From the NCBI RefSeq assembly GCF_000801335.2, contig NZ_JSEH01000006.1, positions 62,001-126,000 on the forward strand: 64,000 nucleotides of DNA. Reading direction: 5' to 3'. This stretch comes from Desulfovibrio sp. TomC (lineage in GTDB: Bacteria; Desulfobacterota; Desulfovibrionia; Desulfovibrionales; Desulfovibrionaceae). Numbering within the stretch: the stretch's first letter is position 1; every line of letters begins with the position of its first letter. Both the position numbers and the translations under genes were made by a program. The notes under the pieces were generated by a model. That model did not search any database. It was given only the letters and a program-made list of their open reading frames with translations, and had not been told where the DNA came from. Positions 8,603-16,281 of this stretch are shown piece by piece.

Positions 8603-8896
8603 ATGGACCGGGAAGAAGTGATTCAGGCTGCGCTGCCGCTGTTGCAGCAAACAGATTTCGTCCTTCGGGCCGCACTGTTTGGTTCGTTCGCCCGCGCCCG
8701 GCAAACCAAAGCCAGCGATGTGGACGTCTTGGTGGATGTCCGGCCCGGGACAGGCCTTTTCGCCCTGGAGGAGTTGCGGCTGTCCCTGGAGCGCATTCTC
8801 GGCCGGCATGTGGATGTGGTCTCGCGCCAGGGGCTAAAGCCCCGCCTGCTGCAACACATCATGCCGGAACAGTTGATTTTCTATGAACAAAGATAG
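8603..8896 (+). CDS. mntA: MntA-like nucleotidyltransferase antitoxin
   Basis: 97 residues. Minimal nucleotidyltransferase with GSFARARQTKASDVDVLVD, a close match to the GSxARG-x-DxDxxV pattern of MNT antitoxins; the two catalytic aspartates (DVDV) are present. In characterised MntA/HepT pairs the MNT protein AMPylates the HEPN toxin on a tyrosine and so silences it. ATG 8603 was chosen because upstream codons belong to the repeat; AGGA lies seven bases before. The stop overlaps the hepT start by 14 bases, the usual arrangement. Confidence 0.85.
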   Translation: MDREEVIQAALPLLQQTDFVLRAALFGSFARARQTKASDVDVLVDVRPGTGLFALEELRLSLERILGRHVDVVSRQGLKPRLLQHIMPEQLIFYEQR

Positions 8897-9272
8897 TCTG
8901 GTTCTTCTGGAAGAAAGGCTGGAGGCCGCCAGGGCCATCATTGAATATACGCAGCGATTGAACCAGGATGACTTCCTCGGCGACGCCCGCACAAAAGACG
9001 CCGTCTGTATGCGGCTTTTGACTCTTGGCGAATCGGCCGGGGTGCTGCTGCGCACCTTTCCCGATTTCGAGAGCCGCTTCCCAGACATTCCCTGGCGAGC
9101 CATGTCAGGGCTTCGCAATCATATCGCCCACGAATACTTCGGCTTGGATATTGCCATGGTCTGGGAAACAGCCACGGCGGATATCCCGGCCCTGTCCAGA
9201 CAACTGGAGCGGCTGCTGCGCACGGTATCCTTGCCCGGCCCTGGCCCCTTCACACCGGAAAGATCAGGGTAA
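8883..9272 (+). CDS. hepT: HepT-like HEPN (DUF86) ribonuclease toxin
   Basis: 129 residues, all-alpha. The HEPN catalytic motif R-x4-H-x-Y is intact as RNHIAHEY near 80-87, including the tyrosine that MntA partners modify. The family is a ribonuclease toxin of type VII toxin-antitoxin systems. The gene overlaps its antitoxin at the 5' end, and its 3' end overlaps by 23 bases the convergent sensor-kinase gene. Confidence 0.85.
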   Translation: MNKDSLVLLEERLEAARAIIEYTQRLNQDDFLGDARTKDAVCMRLLTLGESAGVLLRTFPDFESRFPDIPWRAMSGLRNHIAHEYFGLDIAMVWETATADIPALSRQLERLLRTVSLPGPGPFTPERSG

Positions 9273-11241
9273 AACGCGCGCCGCCGGCATTTTCCGCCCG
9301 AACCTGACCCTGCAGCTGCCGGGTCAGGTTGGCCACAAGCTGCATCCCGAGACTCTCCGTGCCTTCGATGGAAAATCCCTCCGGCAACCCCTTGCCGTGG
9401 TCGCCAACCGTCACCCGGATCGTGTCGCCCTCCAGACGCGCCCCCACCTGCACCTCGCCGCTCTGGCCCGGCCCATAGGCATGTTTGATGGCATTGGTGA
9501 TCAGTTCATTGAGCACCAGACCAAGCGGCGCAGCCTTTTCAATGGACACGAAAATCGGCTCCAGGCCCAATTTGCAGCAGACGCCGCCCCGTTGCCCGAG
9601 GCTGCTTTGGAGTTGTCCGGCCAGCCGGGTCACATAATCGGCCAGGTCGATGTGGCCGAAATCCCCGCTGCGGTAGAGTCCCTCGTGGACCAGGGCCATG
9701 GAGGCAATGCGGGTGCGGCTTTCCAGCAGCACCGCCCGGGCCTCGGCATTGGCCGTGACCTCGGCCTGGAGGAAAAACAGGCTGGAAATAACCTGCAAAT
9801 TGTTCTTCACCCGATGGTGGACTTCCCGCAGGAGCAGTTCCTTGTCTTTGAGGGATTGGCGCAGGGCCTCCTCAGCCACCCGGCGCTCGGTGATGTCCTC
9901 GACCACGAACACAAAATAGTCCGGCCGGCCGGCATCATCGCGCACCAGGGACACGGTCAGGTTGACCTGGATCGACACCCCGTCCGGCCGGATACAGCGG
10001 CCTTGCCTGGCAAATGTTTCGAGCCGCCCGGCCAGACTTTCCTCGACCCGGGCTTCCACCGCCGCCATGTCTTCGGGGACGATGGCCTCGACCAGGGAAT
10101 GGCCCAGGAGTTCCTGGCGGGAACAGCCAACCAATTGGCACAACCGGTCGTTGACCAGCAGCCACTGCCCATCCGTTGAAACATGGGCCATGCCCACGGC
10201 CGCCTGCTCAAAGGAAGAGCGGAACAGGCGTTCGTTTTTGACCAGCCCCTGGGCCATGTCGGCAAAGGCTCCTTCAAAGACGCACAGTTCGGCAAAGGCC
10301 CCGGAGTCGCCCGCCGCCGCGCTTGTACCCGCCGGCAGGCTGGCCGCAAACCGGGCCAACGGCTCTTCGACCTGCTGCCGCAAGGCCTTGCGCAACAGCA
10401 CCCAGGCCAGCACAAACGCGCCGGCCATGAAGACGAACAGGACGGCGACCGTGTACAGGGCCGGGGCCACCAGCTCAGACACCGGCACTGTCGGCAACAC
10501 AAACCAGCCGCAATCGTCCACCACTCCCACCGTGCCGAGCCAGAACCGCCCCCTGGCCCGATAGACCAGATGGTGTTTGCCGGCCTTGGCCGCCGCAAAA
10601 AGCGGCGTATCGCCAATATTGGCCTGTTCGGCCACCAACCGGGCTTCGGGATGGATAATGAGATTGCCGTAGGCGTCGCAGGCCAGAATGTACCCGCCGG
10701 CCAAGGGAGCCAATTGGGTCAGGCGGTCGCCCAGCCCGGCCAGATCGAGTTCACCGGCCAGGATGCCGCCCGTGGCTGTCCGCACCCCGATAGAAACCAC
10801 CAGCCGGCCGTCTATGGGCGAGGGTTGGGGTCGTGACAACAGGAGGCGGCCGTTTTGCTGGTTGTCGAAATCGATGGGGAAAACCGCCCCCTGCAACCCC
10901 GACGGCACGGCCTGGGCCACGGTGCCGTCGGCTGTAATCCACAGCAGCCGGCGAAACGACGGCGAAACCGCCAGCAGATCGGACAACAACCCGGGCCGGA
11001 CCGGTTCCCCATCCGGAGACGCCCGCCCGACAAAGGTTTCCAGGGTGTGAAAGGCCTCGTCGAGCGAGGTTGCGACGAAGGTGGCCAGGGTTGCGGCCAG
11101 CCGGGTGTTGTCCCGTTCCAAGGTCCGCCACTGCATGAAGATCATGGCCGCAGCCATAAGCGACAGCAAGGCCAGCCCCGGAGCCACCAGACGGACAAGC
11201 AGACTGCGGCTGACAATGCGGCTGACCGGCGAGGGGCGCAT
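9250..11241 (-). CDS. Membrane sensor histidine kinase (dCache-PAS-HisKA_2-HATPase)
   Basis: 663 residues. A membrane anchor at about 14-36 is followed by a periplasmic Cache-type sensing region to about 265 and a second membrane span near 270-292. A PAS domain (about 345-460, with a DITERR-type exit) leads to a HisKA_2 phospho-acceptor (REVHHRVKNNLQ, near 470-481) and an HATPase domain (NELITNAIKHA, DHGKGLPEG). No receiver domain or response regulator gene adjoins. It is co-transcribed, five bases downstream, with the binding-protein gene that starts at 12386, so the ligand may be presented by that lipoprotein. Confidence 0.88.
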   Translation of the reverse strand: MRPSPVSRIVSRSLLVRLVAPGLALLSLMAAAMIFMQWRTLERDNTRLAATLATFVATSLDEAFHTLETFVGRASPDGEPVRPGLLSDLLAVSPSFRRLLWITADGTVAQAVPSGLQGAVFPIDFDNQQNGRLLLSRPQPSPIDGRLVVSIGVRTATGGILAGELDLAGLGDRLTQLAPLAGGYILACDAYGNLIIHPEARLVAEQANIGDTPLFAAAKAGKHHLVYRARGRFWLGTVGVVDDCGWFVLPTVPVSELVAPALYTVAVLFVFMAGAFVLAWVLLRKALRQQVEEPLARFAASLPAGTSAAAGDSGAFAELCVFEGAFADMAQGLVKNERLFRSSFEQAAVGMAHVSTDGQWLLVNDRLCQLVGCSRQELLGHSLVEAIVPEDMAAVEARVEESLAGRLETFARQGRCIRPDGVSIQVNLTVSLVRDDAGRPDYFVFVVEDITERRVAEEALRQSLKDKELLLREVHHRVKNNLQVISSLFFLQAEVTANAEARAVLLESRTRIASMALVHEGLYRSGDFGHIDLADYVTRLAGQLQSSLGQRGGVCCKLGLEPIFVSIEKAAPLGLVLNELITNAIKHAYGPGQSGEVQVGARLEGDTIRVTVGDHGKGLPEGFSIEGTESLGMQLVANLTRQLQGQVRAENAGGARFTLIFPV

Positions 11242-11246
11242 AGGGC

Positions 11247-12386
11247 TTATTCTCCGGCCACGGCCGTAAAGCGGCCGTCTTTTATGGTGACAAGAAAGGT
11301 ATTGCGGGTCACGTCGCCATTGGCGTCCAGGGCAAAGGGGCTGGTGATTCCGGGTTGCGGACCGGTTGCGGCCAGGGCCTCGGCCAGCCCCTTGGCCCGC
11401 CCGCCGGTGCGCTTGAGGGCCGCGGCCAGTACGGCCACGGCCTCATAGGCGTAGGCAGCGGCAAAATTGGCCGGGCTGCCGAAGCGTTCCTGGTAACGCC
11501 GGATAAAATCCTGAAATTCTGGCCGATTATTGTCCTCAGTATAGCTGGCGGCAAAGACGATGCCGTCAACGCTTCGGCCGCCAATGGCCAGGATCTCGCG
11601 GGTGTACGGCCACGTGGGACACAGGATTGGCAGCCGGGTGTTTCGGGCGGTCATGGTCTGGGCCAGGGCGGCCACGTCCCGGGCCGAGGCCGTGACCACG
11701 AGGGCTGTTGCGCCGCTGGCGGCCGCCTGATCCAGCAGCGCTCCCCAGTCGGTCCCCTGGCTCGAGGAAAACGGATAGCGGCAGACCGTTTCGCCGTTGG
11801 CTTCTCTATAAGCCTGCTCAAAGGCGGCCTGAAAGCTGTCGGTGTAGGAAGCATTGTCCGTGTCCCCGGCCAGACAGACCCGGGACAGACCGTGCCGGGC
11901 GGCGTACCGGCCAAGGGCCACGCCCCAGGCTGTGTTGTCAGGGATCACCCGAAAAAAATTGTCTTTTATGCCGGAGAGGTTCGGAGTGGCCGTGGTTGGC
12001 GAAATCATGATTCCGCCAGCAGCGGCCACCGTCGGCAGGGCGGCCAGGGTCTGGGAGCTCGTCATGTGGCCGATGATGGCCACGACGCCGGCTTTGAGCA
12101 GGGCCGCGTCGGCATCGACGGCGCTTTGCGGCGTGTCGTCGTCGTCGCGGGCCAGCAGCCGAAGCGGCCGCCCGGCCACGCCGCCCCGGGCATTGATGTC
12201 TTCCACGGCCAGAGTGGCTCCGTTACGGCCCTGGACGCCGAGATCGGCGTGATCGCCCATGAGCTGGCCGGAAAACCCAATAAGGACGGGGTCCTCACCG
12301 ACACATCCCGGTACGAGCCCAGCCCAGCACAGCAGAAGGAGGAGCAAACCCTTCACGGAACCCCCATTTACGGCCGCGCACGCCAT
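11247..12386 (-). CDS. ABC-type branched-chain amino-acid-like substrate-binding lipoprotein
   Basis: 379 residues from the ATG at 12386; a GTG at 12356 (MKG-type signal start) is an equally good choice. A lipoprotein signal with lipobox LVPGC ends at Cys28. The remainder is a Peripla_BP_6 (LivK-like) type I binding protein with GHMTSSQTLA and the usual DDxxTP segment. No permease or ATPase gene is adjacent; instead the sensor kinase follows at a five-base gap. A chemosensory rather than transport role is therefore likely (inference). Confidence 0.85.
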   Translation of the reverse strand: MACAAVNGGSVKGLLLLLLCWAGLVPGCVGEDPVLIGFSGQLMGDHADLGVQGRNGATLAVEDINARGGVAGRPLRLLARDDDDTPQSAVDADAALLKAGVVAIIGHMTSSQTLAALPTVAAAGGIMISPTTATPNLSGIKDNFFRVIPDNTAWGVALGRYAARHGLSRVCLAGDTDNASYTDSFQAAFEQAYREANGETVCRYPFSSSQGTDWGALLDQAAASGATALVVTASARDVAALAQTMTARNTRLPILCPTWPYTREILAIGGRSVDGIVFAASYTEDNNRPEFQDFIRRYQERFGSPANFAAAYAYEAVAVLAAALKRTGGRAKGLAEALAATGPQPGITSPFALDANGDVTRNTFLVTIKDGRFTAVAGE

Positions 12387-12503
12387 TGACCGCCGCTGTC
12401 TCTTGAAAAATATCAATTCGATTCGTATGACAACAAATCGGCAACTGCAATGCCCTGGCCCCCACTTCTTGCCACAACCGCCGCCCTCCCGTACCGTGGC
12501 CCC

Positions 12504-13697
12504 ATGGAACGACCGACACTGACGCTTAAAAACAACGAGGAACGCCGCCTGCGCGCCGGACACCTGTGGGTGTTCAGCAACGAGGTGGATACGAAAAAAA
12601 CACCGCTGACCGCCTTCACTCCGGGGCAGGAGGCCGTGGTCACCGCCTCGCGCGGCCGCCCCATCGGCGTGGCCACGGTCAACCCCGGGTCGCTCATCAG
12701 CGCCCGGATCATGGACCAGGACCCCGAGGTGCGCCTGGACGCCGACTTTTTCCGCGCCCGGCTGCGCGAAGCCCTGGCCATCCGCAGCCGGCTCTACTCC
12801 ACGCCGCACTATCGCCTGCTCTTTTCCGAAGGCGACCATGTGCCCGGGCTGATTCTCGACCGCTACGGCGACGTCATCGTGGGGCAGCTCAACACGGCCG
12901 GCATGGACAGCCGCAAGGAACTGCTCCTGGAAACGATTGTGGCCGAGCTGGCCCCGTCAACCGTTATCTGGCGAAACGACAGCCCCACGCGCGACTTCGA
13001 GGGCCTGCCCCGGGTCGTGGAAGTGGCCTACGGCACGGCCCCGGAGAACCTTGAGGTCAATGAGGACGGGGCGCTTTTTGCCGTGCCGGCCCTGGGCGGC
13101 CAAAAAACCGGCTGGTTTTACGACATGCGGGAAAACCGCTCGCGGCTGTGCCGGCTGGTGGGCGGGCGCACGGTGTTGGACCTTTTCGCCTATGCCGGGG
13201 CCTTTTCCGTGCGCGCGGCCCTGGCCGGGGCGGCTGCCGTGACCAGCCTGGACTCCTCGGAAACGGCTTGTTCCATGGCCGCCGACAATGCGGCCCGAAA
13301 CGGCGTGGCCGAACGGGTCGAGGTGGTGCGGGCCGATGCCGCCGCCTTCCTGGAGGAGTGCGCCGCTGCCGGACGCACCTTTGACGTGGTGAGCCTGGAC
13401 CCGCCGGCCCTGGTCAAACGCAAGAAGGACCTGGAAGCCGGGCTCAAGGTCTATGAGCGGCTCAACCGGCTGGCCATGGACGTCCTGGCCGAGGACGGAC
13501 TGCTTCTCACCTGTTCGTGCTCCCAGCACGTGGACGCCTACGAACTGCGCCGGGCGGCCCTGCGGGCGGCCATGGCCCGGGGACGGCGCGGCCAGATTCT
13601 CGACCAGGGACGCCAAGGCCCGGACCACCCGGCCCATCCGGCCATGGCCGAGACAGACTACCTCAAGTCGTTTCTTATGCGATTGGTGCAGCAGTAA
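12504..13697 (+). CDS. Class I SAM-dependent 23S rRNA cytosine methyltransferase, RlmI family
   Basis: 397 residues. An N-terminal PUA domain (AGHLWVFSNEVD) precedes a Rossmann methyltransferase domain with motif I VLDLFAYAGAFS and the motif SLDPPAL, typical of RlmI/RlmK-type enzymes that methylate 23S rRNA C5. The start at 12504 is where the family similarity begins. It is transcribed divergently from the binding-protein gene across about 115 bases. A GC-rich hairpin follows the stop. Confidence 0.88.
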   Translation: MERPTLTLKNNEERRLRAGHLWVFSNEVDTKKTPLTAFTPGQEAVVTASRGRPIGVATVNPGSLISARIMDQDPEVRLDADFFRARLREALAIRSRLYSTPHYRLLFSEGDHVPGLILDRYGDVIVGQLNTAGMDSRKELLLETIVAELAPSTVIWRNDSPTRDFEGLPRVVEVAYGTAPENLEVNEDGALFAVPALGGQKTGWFYDMRENRSRLCRLVGGRTVLDLFAYAGAFSVRAALAGAAAVTSLDSSETACSMAADNAARNGVAERVEVVRADAAAFLEECAAAGRTFDVVSLDPPALVKRKKDLEAGLKVYERLNRLAMDVLAEDGLLLTCSCSQHVDAYELRRAALRAAMARGRRGQILDQGRQGPDHPAHPAMAETDYLKSFLMRLVQQ

Positions 13698-13704
13698 AGA
13701 AAAC

Positions 13705-13728
13705 GGCCCGCAGCGGTTGCCGCGGGCC
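13705..13728 (+). terminator. GC-rich hairpin after the methyltransferase gene
   Basis: Stem GGCCCGC/GCGGGCC with a 10-base loop, starting eight bases after the stop. No T-run follows, so termination would be weak or Rho-assisted. Confidence 0.45.
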
Positions 13729-13798
13729 ATGGTACGGTCTATACGGAAAGCATGGGAAACTCGTCTTCCCTGTCGTCCCCTAACCGGAGGCAACACCC

Positions 13799-13954
13799 AT
13801 GCTTTCCTGGACCATCGCCTTCCTGGTTATCGCCCTGTTGTCCGGCGTTCTCGGTTTCACCGGCATCGCCCGCACCGCCACCGGCATCGCCAAAATCCTG
13901 TTTTACATCTTCCTGATCCTGTTCGCCCTGTCGCTGCTTGGCCGTTTGTTGTAA
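13799..13954 (+). CDS. DUF1328 (YtjA-like) small membrane protein
   Basis: 51 residues. GGAGG lies eight bases before the ATG. The product has two hydrophobic helices (about 4-18 and 31-48) separated by a short [11 protein letters not shown] segment, which is the DUF1328 pattern of small inner-membrane proteins of unknown function. It is short and easily missed, but start, ribosome site and family pattern all agree. Confidence 0.85.
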   Translation: MLSWTIAFLVIALLSGVLGFTGIARTATGIAKILFYIFLILFALSLLGRLL

Positions 13955-13990
13955 GGCCGCGTTTTCCGCCTTGCTGCTTCCCCCCTGTCA

Positions 13991-14033
13991 GGGAGGGTCC
14001 GGGAGGGGCTACCCCCCTCCCGGCCACCGGAGC
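13991..14033 (-). repeat. Dispersed palindromic element, distal half of the obg 3' copy
   Basis: On the minus strand: GCTCCGGTGGCCGGGAGGGG, then CCCCTCCCGGACCC. It continues the element at 14108-14196; the pair forms a roughly 200-base composite that aligns with the composite at 23808-24001, including the shared GAGCAAC and GTCAAGG blocks between the halves. Confidence 0.7.
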
Positions 14034-14107
14034 AACGGTGGTTCTCGTCAAGGTCAAACGCCGCATGGTACGGCCTCGCCTCTTTTCCCAACTTCTCTTG
14101 CCGAACA

Positions 14108-14196
14108 TCCGCCCGCCGATTTGGCAGCGTACCCGGTCAAATCAAATGAAGCCCAGGTGGAATTCCAATGGGCGCTGCCCTTTGGCCGCCGGAGGC
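14108..14196 (-). repeat. Dispersed element, long-arm form, 3' of obg
   Basis: It begins about 36 bases after the obg stop, in the gene's orientation. It has the leading box and CCAAAGGGC pairing with GCCCATTGG (one mismatch), then CACCTGG and TTTGACCGGG. Confidence 0.8.
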
Positions 14197-14231
14197 CTCT
14201 CCTGCCTTTTCTTCCAGCCCCGCCCCCTGGA

Positions 14232-15590
14232 TCAGGCCGGGTCCTGGCCTGCGCCAGGCCCGCCGTCCGGGCCGGCATCGGGCCAGCTCTCGACCGGGGC
14301 CTCGACCTTGACTTCAGGCGTGGACGCTTTCCAGATGGCCCGCAGCACGGCAGGAACGCCAAGTCCGGTCAGGGCCGACATGAAGTACACCTTCTGGCCC
14401 GAAGCAGCGGCAACAGCCCGGCGTTCGGCCAGTTCTTCGGGCGAAAGCAGGTCGATCTTGTTGATCACGCGGATCTGCGGCCGCAGGGCCAGGGCCGGAT
14501 CAAACTGGCGCAGTTCCTCGTCCACCACGTCAAAGGCCTCGAAAATGCCCTCGGGCGAGGCGTCTTCGGCCGAGACCAGATGGAGCAGCACCCGGGTTCG
14601 CTCGACGTGGCGCAAAAAGCGGTGCCCCAGGCCCTGGCCCAGGTGCGCCCCTTCGATCAGGCCCGGAATGTCGGCCAGGACCAGCCGCCGCACGCCGTCG
14701 TCGTGGTCGATGACGCCCAGGTTGGGGGTGAGCGTGGTGAAGGGATAGGGCGCGATTTTCGGCTTGGCCCGGGACACGGCGGCAATAAACGTCGATTTGC
14801 CGGCATTGGGCAGACCGATGATGCCGACGTCGGCCAAGACCTTGAGGACCAGACGCACGCGGCGTTCCTCGCCGGGTTCGCCGGGCTGGGCAAAGCGCGG
14901 GGTGCGCATGGTGGACGAGGCAAAGTGCAGATTACCCTTGCCGCCGCGCCCGCCGTGGCAGGCCACGAAGGTCTGGCCCGGCTCGACCAGATCGGCCAGG
15001 AGCCTCAGCTGCTGCGGGGCCGCCTTGGAAGCCGCTTCCAGCAGCGCCGCCTCGGCGGCGGCATCGGCTTCGGGGTCGGTCTCCTCGGCCTCAGGGTCGG
15101 CCTCGTCCGCCAGCTCGGCATCTTCCGCCAGATCGGCCTCATCCGCCAGCTCTCCGTCGTCAGGGAGATCGGCCTCGTCAGCCAGTTCCGCCCCGTCCGC
15201 GTCGTCGTCCCCGGCCAGGACCGCTTCCAGGCCGGCCGACTCGGCCGCGGCAATATCGGCGACCCGGGCCGGCCCATCGCTGCCCAGGGGCGGCAGCTCG
15301 TAGAGCTCGGTGCCCACCGGCACGTCGATATACAAGTCCTCGGCCGCCTTGCCGCATTTCTGGCGGCCCATGCCGCCCTGGCCGTTTTTGGCCTCGTAAA
15401 TCCGTTTGAGGCGCAGGTCGTACAGGGTCACCAGATCGGGATTGGCCCGAAAGATAAGGTCGCCGCCGTCGCCGCCGTCGCCGCCGTCCGGGCCGCCCCG
15501 GGGGATGAACTTTTCGCGTCGAAACGACACCGCGCCACGCCCGCCCTTGCCAGAGCGGACGACAATCCACGCTTCATCAACAAAACGCAT
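14232..15590 (-). CDS. obg: Obg/CgtA GTPase with a large acidic insertion
   Basis: 452 residues. A ribosome-associated GTPase involved in 50S assembly. The glycine-rich Obg fold is at 1-100 and resumes at about 195-240 (CHGGRGGKGN); the G domain has P-loop GLPNAGKS (259-266), DIPGLIEGAH and NKID. Between residues about 104 and 192 lies an extra Glu/Asp/Ala-rich stretch with repeated ELADEAD units where the family normally has only a short loop. The C-terminus is a short Pro/Gly tail without the OCT domain seen in some relatives. It stands alone here, not next to rplU-rpmA as in many bacteria. Confidence 0.94.
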   Translation of the reverse strand: MRFVDEAWIVVRSGKGGRGAVSFRREKFIPRGGPDGGDGGDGGDLIFRANPDLVTLYDLRLKRIYEAKNGQGGMGRQKCGKAAEDLYIDVPVGTELYELPPLGSDGPARVADIAAAESAGLEAVLAGDDDADGAELADEADLPDDGELADEADLAEDAELADEADPEAEETDPEADAAAEAALLEAASKAAPQQLRLLADLVEPGQTFVACHGGRGGKGNLHFASSTMRTPRFAQPGEPGEERRVRLVLKVLADVGIIGLPNAGKSTFIAAVSRAKPKIAPYPFTTLTPNLGVIDHDDGVRRLVLADIPGLIEGAHLGQGLGHRFLRHVERTRVLLHLVSAEDASPEGIFEAFDVVDEELRQFDPALALRPQIRVINKIDLLSPEELAERRAVAAASGQKVYFMSALTGLGVPAVLRAIWKASTPEVKVEAPVESWPDAGPDGGPGAGQDPA

Positions 15591-15843
15591 GAAACCTCCG
15601 TATAATCAGGGACGCCGCCTGACCAGCCGATCTTTCCGACCAGCCGGCAGATGCTTGTCCCCCAGGCGCAATTCGTTGTCAGCCCTCGCAATGAAGGAAG
15701 AGTGGCCTTCGCCGGCGCACGTTTTGGCGAGACCTGGACCCAGGAGCGTGGGGGTCAGGTCACGCGGCCCGACCAAGCGCTTTGGGTCCATATGCTGCTG
15801 TAAATAACGCATGGCGCGGGGTTTCTCCAGGGGCTTTCGGCGC

Positions 15844-15873
15844 AAAAAAATGGGGGGCCCCGAAAGAGCCCCC
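15844..15873 (-). terminator. Intrinsic terminator of the candidate small RNA
   Basis: Minus-strand stem GGGGGCTC pairing with GGGCCCCC (one G-U) around a short loop, followed by C-A-T7 (plus-strand AAAAAAA at 15844-15850). Confidence 0.75.
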
Positions 15874-15970
15874 GCGCAGGAGATGAAGGAGAGGTCAAAA
15901 TGATAGGGAGGTATCATTCTGCTCTGCACTTTAAATCCAAGTTTCATGCCAGGATGGCTTGTCTGGAGAC
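15844..15970 (-). ncRNA. Candidate trans-acting small RNA with C-rich loop and intrinsic terminator
   Basis: On the minus strand a promoter-like pair (TTGCTA at 16005-16000, 17-base spacer, GATAAA at 15982-15977) precedes about 125 bases that are AT-richer than the surroundings. They contain a perfect 7-bp hairpin AATGATA/TATCATT with the loop CCTCCC (15899-15918) and a C/U-rich single-stranded stretch. The transcript ends in a strong G/C hairpin (15852-15873) followed by seven T residues. A C-rich loop complementary to Shine-Dalgarno sequences is typical of bacterial regulatory RNAs. No family name can be assigned. Confidence 0.5.
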
Positions 15971-15976
15971 TAAAAA

Positions 15977-16005
15977 TTTATCCTTATCTTTCGATAGGAT
16001 AGCAA
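15977..16005 (-). promoter_or_regulatory. Candidate sigma-70-type promoter for the small RNA
   Basis: TTGCTA and GATAAA hexamers (four of six matches each to consensus) separated by 17 bases on the minus strand, about 10 bases before the structured region. Confidence 0.4.
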
Positions 16006-16281
16006 GCGCTTCAAATCGGTCGCCCGAAACCAGACCGCGTCTCGTCCAGTATTACGGTAAAACAGGAAGAAAGTACGAAAAAAACGCTCGCGTCTGGCCA
16101 TTTCTCCGGGCGGGCGCTGCTTCTACGGGATTGTCCGGGGATTGCCAAGAAGAGAAGTCCGGCCGCTCCCCATTTGCCGCCCTCCTCTTTGTCCAGAGGC
16201 GGCCAGGCCGACGCCGGGCGCCCAAAAGCAGCTCGTGGCCCGGCCAAAAGCGCGAAACCGCCGGCTGGTCCAGCCGAAAGC

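Larger units (their letters stand above)
15591..16281. other. Gene-free interval between obg and the sigma-54 regulator
   Basis: 691 bases. The centre (about 15844-16005) holds a promoter-hairpin-terminator arrangement on the minus strand, described as a candidate small RNA. The rest (15600-15840, 16010-16280) shows only weakly supported open frames with no family resemblance. One minus-strand frame from about 15811 (MRYLQQHMDPKRLVG) runs to 15606 but has no ribosome site I trust. Confidence 0.6.

Noticed and set aside
15606-15811. Minus-strand frame MRYLQQHMDPKRLVG upstream of obg
   Set aside because: No convincing ribosome site or family; low-complexity C-terminus. It was left as part of the gene-free interval.
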